Part shown: positions 21,999 to 34,629 of the stretch, piece after piece
Numbering within the stretch: the first letter of the stretch is position 1
Layout of the letters: each line of letters starts with the position of its first letter
NCBI GenBank assembly: GCA_037013495.1
Contig: CM072808.1
Span: 8,781,319-8,845,318, forward strand
DNA from: Hippophae tibetana
Lineage: Eukaryota; Streptophyta; Magnoliopsida; Rosales; Elaeagnaceae
DNA length: 64,000 nucleotides
Reading direction: 5' to 3'
Translations under genes and position numbers: made by a program
The notes under the pieces: generated by a model
What the model was told of the DNA's origin: nothing
Seen by the model: only the letters and a program-made list of their open reading frames with translations
Databases searched by the model: none

Positions 21999-24946
21999 GT
22001 AATAATAACGTTGTTATGCTTGCGAAATATTAAATAGGTAAAAATCTCTAAAATGAATTGATTTTATTTTTATTCATGATTTTATATTAAGAATGTTAGA
22101 GAGAAATATATTATTTTTCATTACAAACTTAAACCTGAAAATTAGATTTTAAGGTTTAGTTATCCGGCCTGATTTAGAGTAGTGCTCTTTTATTTGATGG
22201 TACAATCGCCCGGTAGTTAGAGTGAAGCTCTATTTCAAAAGTTTTTATAAGAATTATTATCTGAAAATGTATTGACGACATGTTTTCGGTAGTGGTTTTA
22301 AAACTTGAAAGTTAGTACTCGGATAACTAAATTCTTAGGTTTAATTTGGACACCTTGAATAAAGTTTAAACTGTCTAACCCCACCAAAGGTGGTATTTAT
22401 ATAAAAAGAGAGAATCAATAAAATATCAATTTATATCTTTAATAACCTAGATAATATGAGCAAGCATAATTAATTTAGTTATTACATCCATAAATACTCC
22501 ACTATTATAAATGATAAAATTTGCATAAATATTTATTAAATCTGTATCTATGTTTATTTTTATGTTATTAGATTATATTTATTGAATCTGTATCTATGTT
22601 TATTTTTATGTTATTAGATATATTTATTTAATCTGTATCTATGTTTATTTTTATGTTATTAGATTAGAAACACAAAAACCAAACTATCGTGACAGGATGT
22701 TTAGGATTTAATTTCGTTTTTAAAAGTTTGAATAATAAATTAAAAACCACACACATTCCTTCCTTAGATCGACCTTGGGAGTATACTTATCATTTTCTTC
22801 GAAATGATTCGTGCACTTGCGAGAGTTTTATAAATATTAAAACCAAAGTATTGGCAAGAATCGGCGATGCCGGTTTTCGCTCATCAAGTTTTTGTAATAA
22901 TAACGTTGTTATGCTTGCGAAATATTAAATAGGTAAAACTCTCTAAAATGAATTGATTTTATTTTTATTCATGATTTTATATTAAGAATGTTAGAGAGAA
23001 ATATATTATTTTTCATTACAAACTTAAACCTGAAAATTAGATTTTAAGGTTTAGTTATCCGGTCTGATTTAGAGTAGTGCTCTTTTATTTGATGGTACAA
23101 TTGCCCGGTAGTTAGAGTGAAGCTCTATTTCAAAAGTTTTTATAAGAATTATTATCTGAAAATGTATTGACGACATGTTTTCGGTAGTGGTTTTAAAACT
23201 TGAAAGTTAGTACTCGGATAACTAAATTCTTAGGTTTAATTTGGATACCTTGAATAAAATTTAAACTGTCTAACCCCACCAAAGGTGGCATTTAAATGGT
23301 TCATTTTCAATTTCTTAGAAAAAGGAATTAATTTAATTAAGCAAATTAGTTATCAACCCCACCCATAGGTGTTAATTGATTTGTTTAGTTAACAAAGAAT
23401 ATCTAACCCCACCAAAGGTGGTATTTATATAAAAAACAGAGAATCAATAAAATATCAATTTATATCTTTAATAACCTAGATAATATGAGCAAGCATAATT
23501 AATTTAGTTATTACATCCATAAATACTCCACTATTATAAATGATAAAATTTGCATAAATATTTATTGAATCTGTATCTATGTTTATTTTTATGTTATTAG
23601 ATTATATTTATTGAATCTGTATCTATGTTTATTTTTATGTTATTAGATTATATTTATTTAATCTGTATCTATGTTTATTTTTATGTTATTAGATTAGAAA
23701 CACAAAAACCAAACTATCGTGACAGGATGTTTAGGATTTAATTTCGTTTTTAAAAGTTTGAATAATAAATTAAAAACCACACACATTCCTTCCTTAGATC
23801 GACCTTGGGAGTATACTTATCATTTTCTTCGAAATGATTCGTGCACTTGCGAGAGTTTTATAAATATTAAAACCAAAGTATTGGCAAGAATCGGCGATGC
23901 CGGTTTTCGCTCATCAAGTTTTTGTAATAATAACGTTGTTATGCTTGCGAAATATTAAATAGGTAAAACTCTCTAAAATGAATTGATTTTATTTTTATTC
24001 ATGATTTTATATTAAGAATGTTAGAGAGAAATATATTATTTTTCATTACAAACTTAAACCTGAAAATTAGATTTTAAGGTTTAGTTATCCGGTCTGATTT
24101 AGAGTAGTGCTCTTTTATTTGATGGTACAATTGCCCGGTAGTTAGAGTGAAGCTCTATTTCAAAAGTTTTTATAAGAATTATTATCTGAAAATGTATTGA
24201 CGACATGTTTTCGGTAGTGGTTTTAAAACTTGAAAGTTAGTACTCGGATAACTAAATTCTTAGGTTTAATTTGGATACCTTGAATAAAATTTAAACTGTC
24301 TTACCCCACCAAAGGTGGCATTTAAATGGTTCATTTTCAATTTCTTAGAAAAAGGAATTAATTTAATTAAGCAAATTAGTTATCAACCCCACCCATAGGT
24401 GTTAATTGATTTGTTTAGTTAACAAAGAATATCTAACCCCACCAAAGGTGGTATTTATATAAAAAACAGAGAATCAATAAAATATCAATTTATATCTTTA
24501 ATAACCTAGATAATATGAGCAAGCATAATTAATTTAGTTATTACATCCATAAATACTCCACTATTATAAATGATAAAATTTGCATAAATATTTATTGAAT
24601 CTGTATCTATGTTTATTTTTATGTTATTAGATTATATTTATTGAATCTGTATCTATGTTTATTTTTATGTTATTAGATTATATTTATTTAATCTGTATCT
24701 ATGTTTATTTTTATGTTATTAGATTAGAAACACAAAAACCAAACTATCGTGACAGGATGTTTAGGATTTAATTTCGTTTTTAAAAGTTTGAATAATAAAT
24801 TAAAAACCACACACATTCCTTCCTTAGATCGACCTTGGGAGTATACTTATCATTTTCTTCGAAATGATTCGTGCACTTGCGAGAGTTTTATAAATATTAA
24901 AACCAAAGTATTGGCAAGAATCGGCGATGTTGGTTTTCGCTCATCA
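21999..24946 (+). repeat. Tandem near-triplication, 1,030-bp unit, inside the solo LTR
   Basis: Units begin at 21,999, 22,894 and 23,924. Units 2 and 3 are spaced exactly 1,030 bp and are nearly identical. Unit 1 is 895 bp because 133 bp between two copies of TCTAACCCCACCAAAGGTGG (23,269 and 23,402 in unit 2) is missing. Units 1 and 2 end in the LTR terminus CGCTCATCA followed by AGTTTTTG and then jump back to mid-LTR. Unit 3 ends with the true LTR terminus. Each unit contains a short open frame with a conserved GATTCGTGCACTTGCGAG stretch, an Athila/Tat LTR signature, not a gene. Confidence 0.92.
22535..22675 (+). repeat. 46-bp sub-repeat, three copies (repeated in each unit)
   Basis: TCTGTATCTATGTTTATTTT starts at 22,541, 22,587 and 22,632. 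The same trio recurs at the matching places in units 2 (about 23,570-23,700) and 3 (about 24,600-24,730), so the sub-repeat predates the large triplication. Confidence 0.9.
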
Positions 24947-24951
24947 GTACT

Positions 24952-27900
24952 AACAATCCTTTAGAGCACATAAACAATTTTAAGGGATGGAACCATTTGT
25001 CCATCTTGACATCATGAAAAATACACTCTAGAAAATTCTGGAGTGTCTCCTCGAGCCATGAGATTTGGAACCATTTTCCATCATTAAGGACTCCCAACGA
25101 CATCTTCTATTACCTGAAGTGTTATAGCACCCACTCTTGGCCGAACATTCTACTACTTAAGTCGAACAGTCCAAACAACTTCCTAATAGGCTACGCAGTC
25201 CATACTAATGCCTTCGAAGTCCATATTGTTTTCTATAGGCCAAGATGTCAACATTATCACCACCATATGGGCCATGTCATCCACATATCAACATTTTAGT
25301 CATTATAGTCCAAGATGCTATGGAAAAGCCTTTTGGGATGCATTATCCCCTTATAACTTAATAACACCTTTCATACTACAAAGTTTGAGCACCTTCCAGG
25401 TCGCATGGTATTGTTTTTATCCTTCTAAAGGCACATAGTCCATGATTTCTCTTACCAGACTATGTTAGATAGGATAGATTCCACCTAATAAGCTACACCA
25501 TCTCACATGATAGATCATGTAGACCAAGTTATGATAACTTAGAGTATAATTTCCCATCCTTGTAGTCTAGGTCACCATTGTTTACCATGGAACTTCAAGG
25601 GTGCACCTTCTCCTATCCCATAAGCGTACCGAGTTATCCATTACGCAAAAATACACCACATGAATATTTCCAACCATCACACTATGAGCCTCAAAAGAAG
25701 GTAAGTTTCCATTAAAGAGAAAAAATAACTTGTCCTAAGTCCTAGAAGAACTTGCAAAATGACAATAATGGAGTATATTGACGCCCTTATAAGAGGAATA
25801 AGTATATCAACTCAATGACAAACATTTTTTTAAGTTGAGAAATATTTCATACTTGGACCAGTTAACAAGTTCATGTACTCTAAGCAATGAGACTGATAGA
25901 AAAATTTCACACAAACATAACAAATAAGGCCCAGTTAGAAAAGAATGTCACGAGTATGCAAGTTAAGATCACCCATACATCAAACCATAGGCATCTAATC
26001 AAATGAATATGTGATCCATACACTCAACTATATCCCATCTAGATGGGATAGGACCAAACCAAATGTGGTTAACCAGGACCAAGTATGATCGATCAAGATA
26101 AAGTATGGCCAGTTAGGGCTAAGAGTGGATGGCAAGAACCAAGTATGGTCTATTAGGACCAAGTATGCTAGCTAGGATATAGCCTAACAGACATGTATCC
26201 AACTAAATATGCAATCGTACCTCATCCTCTATTCACCATCTTACCTTGGGTTCTTAACTTGCGTTCCATTCTCTGCCAATACATCCTCCCACCCTTTCAC
26301 ATTAACTAAAGGACCATGGTTCCCAACATGGCATGGACTTCAAAAAGGCCCACAATCACATAAATTGATGAGACTATTATAAGGTTTAGAAATAAGATTA
26401 TAAGTAAAAAAAAGAGTATGGAAAGCAATACAAGTAAACAAGTGCAAAAATTAGGGCCAAGGATATATATTGTATATATCTAGAACACTCGTACAAAAAA
26501 GTAAAGCCTAAAATAAAATTAAGCCCCACTAAGTATATACACTTTGGTAGGAAAGATATATAGAGTCCAAAATATGTTTCAACTCTTCCCCTAAAAGGAG
26601 AATGTAAGACAGAAAGGCTTCGCAACAAAAGCTTCAAAATGTCATTTCTATACATGGCCAAGGTCGTCACCTCTACATATCATTTCTTCCTAATGATCTA
26701 AAGGAAATAGTAGCCTTTGAAAGATAGAAAGTAGCATATGATGCTATCCATATGGACTCTATATTTGATAGAAACAATGCCTTACCATGATAAAAGGATG
26801 AACAGTGCTTCACCAACACCTCTATTCAAATAAGAAATGTGTTTGCAAGTACTAGGCCACATGTGGCCACACTTGGAGGATTCTATAGGAGAGAAAAAGT
26901 CTAACAGTAAATTAACAAAAGATTTTAAGTAGTCTTGACTCTAAGGAGTCCGAAAGGACCTTAGTGCAACACCATTAGAGACTGATCTTCCTAGACTCCA
27001 TCCCATAAGTAAGTGAATAAAAAGCATCCTAAAAAGTGAGGTTAATGCTTTCAGGACCCAAGCCACCGAACGGTCTATAGAAGTTGGGCATGTTATATTA
27101 TAGATGGGATGTTTCCTAATCATTTGCTTCCAAAAGAAATAAAAGAACTTCTTAGGACTCTTTTCTTAAGACTACAACTAACTTGGAGGATAATTTAACA
27201 TGATTTATATTCCCCTTAATTGACCATTGACCCTAAAGGAGAACCCTGGCTCTAATGCCATACCCCTATGTCCAGGAATTATTCCGAGTTCTTGTACTTA
27301 GTCAAAATGCAAACTTAGGTTTATCGAATCTCGAGAAAGGGACCACAAGTCTCTAACAAAGTTGTGAACAAACACCATTGGGAAATAATATGGATTGCAC
27401 CAATATACAATGACAAGTGACCTATGACACTTGTTCCTAATGAGCCATAAAGCCATATCAACAACCTTTGAAGGCAATGCCATAGTATACCTCCTCTAAT
27501 AAAATGGACACCTATAACGACACATCTTAATGCATCCTTCTCCGTCAAATACCTTACCATAGGTTCAACATATGTCTACATTATGGACAAAGTCTAGACA
27601 TAAGTCAAGCACATAATTTATTAAGTATATCAAGATAATGGTCCTACTAGAACTTGAGATGGTCAAGATATTATCCCCAACTTCTTAGACATTTCAAAAG
27701 TGTCCAACCTTTCTATACATCTATTTCACTTTATTCCAACGAGAAACATGAGTGTAGGGCTTGGAAAAAAGTTTTACAAAGAAAAGCTAAAGTGTTATAA
27801 AATGGACAAGAATAGTATTAGATATCCCTACACTTGCACAAATCCTTCAAGAAAGAATGAAGCCATGTCATCATTACATCCTACCACAATCCTAGAACTA

Positions 27901-28205
27901 TCATCGCAAACATAACCAAAAGGATCACATCACCTAGAAGGACAATACCCAATACTTGATCTAAACCTTTCCAATTGGAACTTTATTGGCTAGAGGTGTG
28001 GTAGAATGGCCACTGTCAACTAGAAGACTGCAAGTTATAAGATGACCAACCTAACCATGACATCCGTTAGGACATTACCGGCTAAACCACCAGTGGTAAG
28101 GGATAAACCCTTACATGGACAAGTAAAATAGAACACAAAATGGGACCTAGTGCCTCCAATATGGCTGAAAGGGTCATGAACCAAGATGTGGACAAAACTA
28201 TAATA
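24952..28205. other. Long stretch with no recognisable gene
   Basis: Composition is less AT-rich than the flanks and frames are all short. None of the small open frames (for example 26,398-26,670 minus or 27,321-27,560 minus) shows a domain or codon pattern I recognise. A degenerate minisatellite lies within it (26,050-26,185). It may be old non-coding transposon sequence, but no ends or homology were seen inside the window. Confidence 0.45.
26050..26185. repeat. Degenerate minisatellite of GGACCAAGTATGGTC-like units
   Basis: The word ACCAAGTATG (or AAGTATGG) recurs irregularly about four times in 130 bp, separated by GTTAGG/ATTAGG spacers. Copies are too diverged to set a firm period. Confidence 0.45.
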
Positions 28206-28400
28206 CACTACTAAAAATAACACCTTTTAAGTAAGTTAGGTGAATTGACTTAAAATAAGGAGACTTAAAATTTAATGTCGATTCACGCATTGAACCAACT
28301 TTAAATTTAGAGTTGATTCAAACCATGAACTGAATTTAGATTCTATATTCTTTTTAGCATATTTTGCTCATTTTTTGCTATCCTCACTATCTGTGTTCGA
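28206..28400. mobile_element. Possible CACTA-type transposon left end
   Basis: CACTACTAAAAATAACACC at 28,206 looks like a CACTA (En/Spm) terminus. It is followed by repeated subterminal words of the GTTGATTCA, GTCGATTCA and GAATTGAC kind in both orientations. No matching TAGTG end or 3-bp duplication was found. Confidence 0.3.
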
Positions 28401-30070
28401 TTACATAATAGTAGAAAAAATAAAATATGTATAAAAGAGTTTTTAAACACTACAAATATTTGAAAAATTAAATATTAATTAATTATTTGAGAATTAAATT
28501 TATTACAAAAAAATAATTTATATACAATACATATATATATATATATTTAAGTTAAATTGTAAATAAAGTGATGATGCCTCTTTTGCCATGGATTTTTTTA
28601 TATTGCCACTTTATTTCAAGGAGAGGAGCTTGGTTTGTTACTTAGAATCATCTGTAATGTCCCATTTATAATTACCAAGGAATTCTCAATGAGATGGAGT
28701 TTGGGAATAAAAACATTTCCATACAACAATTCATTCCCTTAAATACATAAGCCCATAAATATTCATCAAACAAGCCTAAACTTCAGAAACACAGGAATAG
28801 AGAAATTAAAGCATTAAAAAATTACCATGATCATGTCTTATGTTATTCAATATCATCATATTCATCTCTTAATTATTTCTATGATGTTATAATTTGAAGT
28901 ATGTGTAATGCCCATTCTTCTCGTAAATTATCAAAAATTTACATATCAAAGCCCGACTTGTTCCAACGAAAGAACTACATGTATTTAAATTAAAAATAAG
29001 AATGTAATATCATGAATTCACAAAAATAACTAATATATGTTAAAAAGTGTATTAGTAAAAGAGATTGGCACATCTTTAATTTGAATGTTGATATTTGAGA
29101 AAATTTCACTCATAAATTTCATGATAGAGTAACCACACATGACTCCATCATTTTGTCGTGGAATCTACAACAAAATCATTTCGAACATCTCTATTATTCA
29201 ATAGTAAAATTCATTAAATTATTAATATTCACTTGTACATACCCTAACTTTGTACCATATAAGCTTATGTGATTTTTTAAGGGTAATTCCCTACTCTTGT
29301 TCCACAACTTCCATGTCTTATCAAAGTTTAAAATAGTTAGTTCTTTATTAAATATTACAAAGAATAATAGTTAGCTATAATTCTTACTTTCAACAACTAC
29401 TTTTGTGTCTTTACTCAATTTTATGCAAACTGAGTCACAGTACCAAACATAATTTTCATATAGATCAACGATTATCAACATCTAATGATCATGGACTTGT
29501 TCAAACATTAGTTGCCAAGGGATTATCAACTTCTAATTTCTAGGAAGTGTTAAGGTCCTATCACATAATTGTTTAGCTCTCATGCTAACATCATGCTCTT
29601 GGTATTGATTGACAAATGTAAACCATAGAACATTGCTAAATGTGATAAGTGATTATTTTGAAGTTGATAATAACATGTTTTATATAAAATAAATATATAT
29701 AAATAATTTAATAATATAAATATATTTATATGTTCTACATAAATCAAATTTATTTATTGATTTAGGATTCATATTGTCCAAACTTGAATTGTACTTAAAT
29801 CGATCATTTGAAATTCAAACAGTTGCAATATGCACTCGATTGTTGTATATGTTTACCCAAAGACTATGTCAAAAATTCCTCTAGGAAGTGGCACAGTCCA
29901 TCCATCATTTATGTTAGTCTTGCTTGCAATAATAGTCACCAAAAATCCAAGATTTTGGCTAAAGTTTTATAGCATATTCATAATTATACTTTTTCCTTGA
30001 CTTCTTCTTGAATGACTTAGTGTGCGATGATTGTCCACTAAACATAGATTTTCCATGAGATATTGATCAT
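28401..30070. other. AT-rich, no recognisable gene
   Basis: Frames are short and there is no transposon motif on either strand. It ends at the outer LTR of the composite copia element. Confidence 0.5.
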
Positions 30071-30194
30071 TGTTGAAGGATTATATTGTCGCACATCGAC
30101 TAGGCGTTCGGCTATAGTGCAGTTTATAAGTGTGGGAAACCCTTAACCCAATGAGATCTTATTGGGTTGAGTTAGGCCTTGGGCTTATATTATA
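30071..30194 (+). repeat. Outer 5' LTR (124 bp, TRIM-like)
   Basis: It starts TGTTGAAGG, contains the CACATCGACTAGGCG block and a TTTATAAG TATA-like site, and ends at a PBS. By eye it differs from 34,630-34,753 at about ten positions. Its small size and CCCACATCG-type motif resemble TRIM LTRs. Confidence 0.82.
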
Positions 30195-30206
30195 TGGTAT
30201 CAGAAC
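30195..30206 (+). promoter_or_regulatory. Primer-binding site (initiator tRNA-Met type)
   Basis: TGGTATCAGAAC directly follows the LTR and differs by one base from the usual TGGTATCAGAGC. Confidence 0.75.
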
Positions 30207-30795
30207 ATTTGGGTTACAAAATTTGGGAATTTTTTTTCAAATTAGGGACTGATTTTGGGTAAACACAAATTAGGATTTAGTGCATTTTTAGGTTCCAACT
30301 TGGAACGCCCTTTTAGATTGTACATTTTTTCTCAATGCCGACATAGGGAGGAAAAATAGCCGCCGACCGGCTAAACCCTAAAGTCTGGTCACTAGACGAG
30401 CCGCGAGTGAGCCACACACGCCACTGTGACTTTCTGTTAACTCTCCACGCATCTCATCGCTGGCACAGGGGAGAAGACCAGTCGTCGATCGACCAAACCC
30501 CAAAGTCTGGTCACCAGATGAACCACGAGTGAGCCACACCCTCCATCGCAACTTTCTGCCATCTTTCCATGCCCCGACGCATGACAGCGCATCCGTACAA
30601 CAGTCTTCTCCGATCGACCTCGTGCTGCTCTTCGCCGTTCCCCTGCGTCATCTGTGGTGGTTTGGCACTCATCGCTTGTGATTGTTCAGGTTTGTGTTCT
30701 TCTAATTTTTTGTTCTTATTCACTCCGTGTTTGGTCGCTACTGTTATTGGATTTTGTTTGTTTGTTTGCTCAATGCCTTATCATTTGTAGAATTT

Positions 30796-32001
30796 ATGGC
30801 TGAAAAGAAATCTAATGTTGTAACGGATATGGTGCCTGTGATGTCTAAAATCACAAACCATAAGCTCAATGGCTTGAATTATTTGGCTTGGAGGAAGACC
30901 ATTCGAATTTATTTGAGAAGTATCGATAAAGATACTCATTTGACTAATGATCCTTCTATAGATGATTCAAAGCAGACATGGCTTAGAGAAGATGCTCGCT
31001 TATTTCTGCAGATTTAGAATTCTATTGAAAGTAATGTAATTGACTTGATCAATCATGGTGAATTCGTTAAGGAATTGATAGATTATTTGGATTTCTTATA
31101 TTTTGGTAAAGGAAATCTTTCTCGAATATATGAGGTATGCAAAGCATTTTACCATGCAGACAAACAAAATTAGTCACTCATAAATTATTTTATGGAATTT
31201 AAAAGGACTTATGAGGAGCTCAATAGTTTGATGCCTTTTAGCCCAGATGTAAAGGTTCAGCAAAGTCAACGGGAACAAATAAGGATCATCAGTTTTCTTA
31301 CCGGTCTTCCCTCTATTTTTGAGACTGCTAAGTCCCAAGTTCTTTTTGGTTCTAAGATCTCCGCTTTACAAGAGGTGTTTAGTCGAGTACTTCGTATAGA
31401 AGGCAATCCACTTCCACTTGCTCAATTAAATGGTGCTTTGGTCAGCCGAAGTAATAATTATGAGCATGGACGACCAACTTATATGAACAGAAACAAAGGA
31501 GGTAGCTCGCACGGGTTTGAAACTCGACCATAGGATCTAGGAGGTATTGTATGTCACTATTGTCACAAACCAGGACATACAAAACATGACTGTAGAAAGC
31601 TTCAATACAAGCATCAAAAAGGTCACTCGACTCATATTACATCCACTTCTGATACTTCTGAAAAATTGGTTCTTATCTTTGCAGATGAATTTACCAAGTT
31701 CTCACAGTATCAAGAATCACTAAGGTCTTCATCACCTTCTATCACTGCTATTGTTGATTCAGGTAAATCAAATGTGTGTCTCATTTCCTCATCTTCCAAA
31801 TGGGTTATTGATTCTGGTGCCACAGATCATATGACAGGTTATTCTAGTATCTTTTATACTCTTCACTCACACACTTCTACCTCTACTGTTACCTTAGCTG
31901 ATAGGTCACCATTTTGTGTTCTTGGGTCTGGCACAATTACTCCCACTCCTTTGCTTCCTTTGTCACTTACTTACATTTACCCAGCTTATCCTTTAATTTG
32001 A
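30796..32001 (+). pseudogene. Copia gag and protease, broken
   Basis: Gag starts at ATG 30,796, chosen because the family usually begins MAEKK-like just before the LNGLNYLAWRKT block. It carries the UBN2/DUF4219-type capsid region, the zinc knuckle CHYCHKPGHTKHDC (about 31,549-31,590) and the protease active site WVIDSGATDHMTG (about 31,801-31,840). In-frame stops lie at 31,015, 31,171 and 31,531, consistent with CAG or TGG changed to TAG. After the protease core the frame shifts near 31,970. The catalytic Asp is intact. Confidence 0.88.
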
Positions 32002-34320
32002 TCTCTGTAAGTCAGCTTACTCGCAATCTTAACTATTGCATCTCATTTTTTTCCTTATCATTGCTTATTTCAGGATCTTATGACGAAGAAGACTATTGGT
32101 AAAGGACATGAGTCTCGATGCCTCTATATTCTTGACACACCAATACCGAAATCTGTAAGAACAACCATCTTCTCAAAACTACACGTGCCTTATTATTTGA
32201 AATGAATGTTTCTAAACCATTTTGGGCTGATGCAGTTTCAACAACATGCTTTCTTATTAATCACATGCCCTCATCTGTTCTTCATGGTGAGATTCCTTAC
32301 AAAATTTTGTTTCCTAATAAGTCTCTATTTCCGGTTGACCCTAGGATATTTGGTAGCACTTGTTTTGTTCGGGATGTTCATCTGCATGTTACTAAATTAG
32401 ATCCCAAGTCTTTGAAGTGTATCTTCCTTGGTTATTCTTGTCTCCAAAAAGGTTATAGATGTTATTGTCCTAGTCTTAACAAATATCTTGTCTCAATTGA
32501 TGTTACCTTCATGGAAGACACACCTTATTTTTCGTCTTATCCTCCTCCTACATATCAAGGGGAGGATGATGATTTGTTAGTCTATTCTATCACATCATCT
32601 AAACCTGTCTATAATCCAGTTCCTGTTAGGCCTACTATAACTCAAGTCTACTCCAAACATATACCTTCTGATTCATGTCTTGCACATGTTCCTTCGTCAA
32701 TAGATATAGTCTTGAACGATGATCTCTCTATTGCATTACACAAAGGTAAACGTCAATATACTTATCCTATTTCTTCTTTTGTTTCGTATAATTTCTTGTC
32801 ATCTTCCTCTTGCTCTTTTATTGCCTCTCTTGATTCTATTTATATCCCTAAAACTGTTCATGAAGCCATATCTCATCCTGGTTGGCATCATGCAATGATC
32901 GAGGAAATGAATGCGTTAGATGACAATGGTACTTGGGACTTGGTTGATTTACCTTCGAGGAAACGGGCTATCGGATGCAAATGGGTGTTCACAGTTAATG
33001 TTAATCCAGATGGGTCAGTTGCTCGATTAAAGGCCCGTCTTGTTGCTAAGGGATATGCTCAAACCTATGGAGTGGACTATTCGAACACTTTTTCTCCTGT
33101 TGCTAAATTGACATCTGTTCGATTGTTTATTTCTATGGCAACTACTCATCATTGGCCTTTGCATCAACTAGATATCAAGAATGCTTTTCTTCTTGGTGAT
33201 CTTCAAGAGGAGGTGTTTATGGAGCAACCTCTTGGTTTTGTTGCTCAGGGGGAGTCTAGACAAGTTTGTCGTCTCCACAAATCTTTGTATGGTTTAAAAC
33301 AGAGTCCTCGTGTTTGGTTTGGAAAATTTAGTCAAGCTATAGAAACGTTTGGTATGATGAAAAGTAAGTCTGACCATTCTGTGTTCTACAAATAATTAGA
33401 AGCTGGTATCATTCTTTTAGTTGTGTATGTAGATGACATTGTAATTACTAGAAGTGATACTATAGGAATTTCATCTCTTAAGTCTTTCCTACATACTCAG
33501 TTTCACATGAAGGATTTGGGGATGCCAAAGTATTTCTTGGGTGTTGAAGTCACAAGGAGTAAAAAAGTTATCTTTCTAACTCAGAGAAAATATGTCATAG
33601 ACTTATTAACTGAGATAGGAAAATTAGGAGCAAAACCTTGTATTTCTCCAATGACTCCGAACATCCACCTTATAGGAGATGGAGAACTCTTTAAAGATTT
33701 TGAGAGATATCGAAAGGTGGTTGGAAAGCTAAATTACATTACTTTGACTTGTTCAGATATTGCATATTCGGTCAGTGTTGTTAGCCAATTTATGTCATCC
33801 CCAACGGTTCATCATTGGGCAGTGTTAGAGCAAATTTTGTGTTACTTGAAAGGAGCAGCTGGACGTGGTATCTTGTATGCAAATCATGGACACACTCATA
33901 TTGAATGTTTTTCAGATGCAGATTAGGCAGGTTCCAAAATGGATAGAAGATCCACATCAGGCTATTGTATTTTCATTAGAGGAAATTTGGTCTCATGGAA
34001 AAGTAAAAAGCATAATGTTGTCACGATCGAGTGTAGAGTCAGAATATAGGGCTATGTCATAATCTACGTCTGAGATAATATGGATATATTAGCTCTTGGA
34101 TGAAGTAGGTCTTAGAACTTCAGTACCAGCGAAATTGTGGTGTGATAACCAAGTTGCTCTTCATATTGCTTCTAATCCTGTGTTTCATGAGCGAACTAAA
34201 CACATTGAAATTGATTGTCATTTTGTTCGTGAGAAAATTTAGCAAGGTTTGATTTCTATAGGATATATGAAGACTGGAGAACAATTAGGAGATATATCAC
34301 GAAAGCTTTAAGTGGGGTTC
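32002..34320 (+). pseudogene. Copia pol (integrase remnant, RT, RNase H), broken
   Basis: After the GKGHES linker (about 32,100) the integrase zinc finger and catalytic core are deleted; the sequence resumes at the NNHLLKTTRALLF block (about 32,160), past the catalytic residues. RT spans about 32,870-33,650 with [37 protein letters not shown] and the YVDDIVITR core. RNase H follows (about 33,890-34,300) with SDAD, SVESEYRAMS and [14 protein letters not shown]. Stops lie at 33,396 (Gln position) and 33,924 (Trp position) and again after 34,060. A 2-bp loss near 34,022 shifts the frame. No working integrase or RNase H could be made. Confidence 0.88.
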
Positions 34321-34383
34321 GGGTTGATTATCTTTGTAACAAGTTGGGCATGACTAATATCTATGCTCCAACTTGAGGGGGAG

Positions 34384-34557
34384 TGTTATAGATGTTAGTT
34401 GTGTATTAGGTGTCTATCACTAGGTGAATATATTAGTTGTGTATTATGTGTCTTAGTTATGTATTAGGTGTATGTCACCTAAGAGTGTCCCTAACTTTGT
34501 ATATAAATAGGTAGTGTCTTTGAATGAAAAGAAGAAGAGTGAATTCTGAGTGTTACA
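34384..34557 (+). repeat. Inner copia LTR flanked by PPT and PBS
   Basis: It begins TGTTATAGATG after a CTTGAGGGGGAG polypurine tract and ends TTACA, immediately followed by TGGTATCAGAGC (34,558-34,569), a perfect initiator tRNA-Met PBS. A TATATAAATA box lies near 34,499-34,508. Short internal repeats of the TTGTGTATTAGGTGT kind fill its first half. No second copy occurs in the window. Confidence 0.8.
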
Positions 34558-34629
34558 TGGTATCAGAGCTAGGTCCTGAGCTCATCGTGGTTTGTGGTCT
34601 TCGTTGCTTCTGTCCGATGTGAAGGGGGG

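Larger units (their letters stand above)
21124..24946 (+). mobile_element. Solo LTR (Athila/Tat type), enlarged by internal tandem repeats
   Basis: A 3,823-bp segment starts TGATGAGTGC and ends CGCTCATCA, giving the 6-bp inverted ends TGATGA/TCATCA. It is flanked on both sides by the perfect 5-bp duplication GTACT (21,119-21,123 and 24,947-24,951). No PBS, coding region or PPT lies between the ends, so it is a solo LTR left by recombination. It has a GC-rich U3 patch (21,421-21,490), two TGACGTCA sites, a TATA box and polyadenylation-type AATAAA (about 21,826). The body from 21,999 is a near-triplication; without it the LTR would be about 1.8-1.9 kb. A related fragment is at 38,161-38,496. 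Confidence 0.88.

Noticed and set aside
22689-24964. Three identical 70-80 residue open frames that could look like a tandem small-protein gene family
   Set aside because: They lie at the same place in each unit of the solo LTR, include LTR signature sequence and stop at unit ends. Their identity follows from the 1,030-bp DNA duplication, not from coding constraint.
24952-28205. An endogenous pararetrovirus or a host gene in the less AT-rich stretch
   Set aside because: No RT, movement-protein, coat-protein zinc-finger or spliced coding pattern could be read on either strand.
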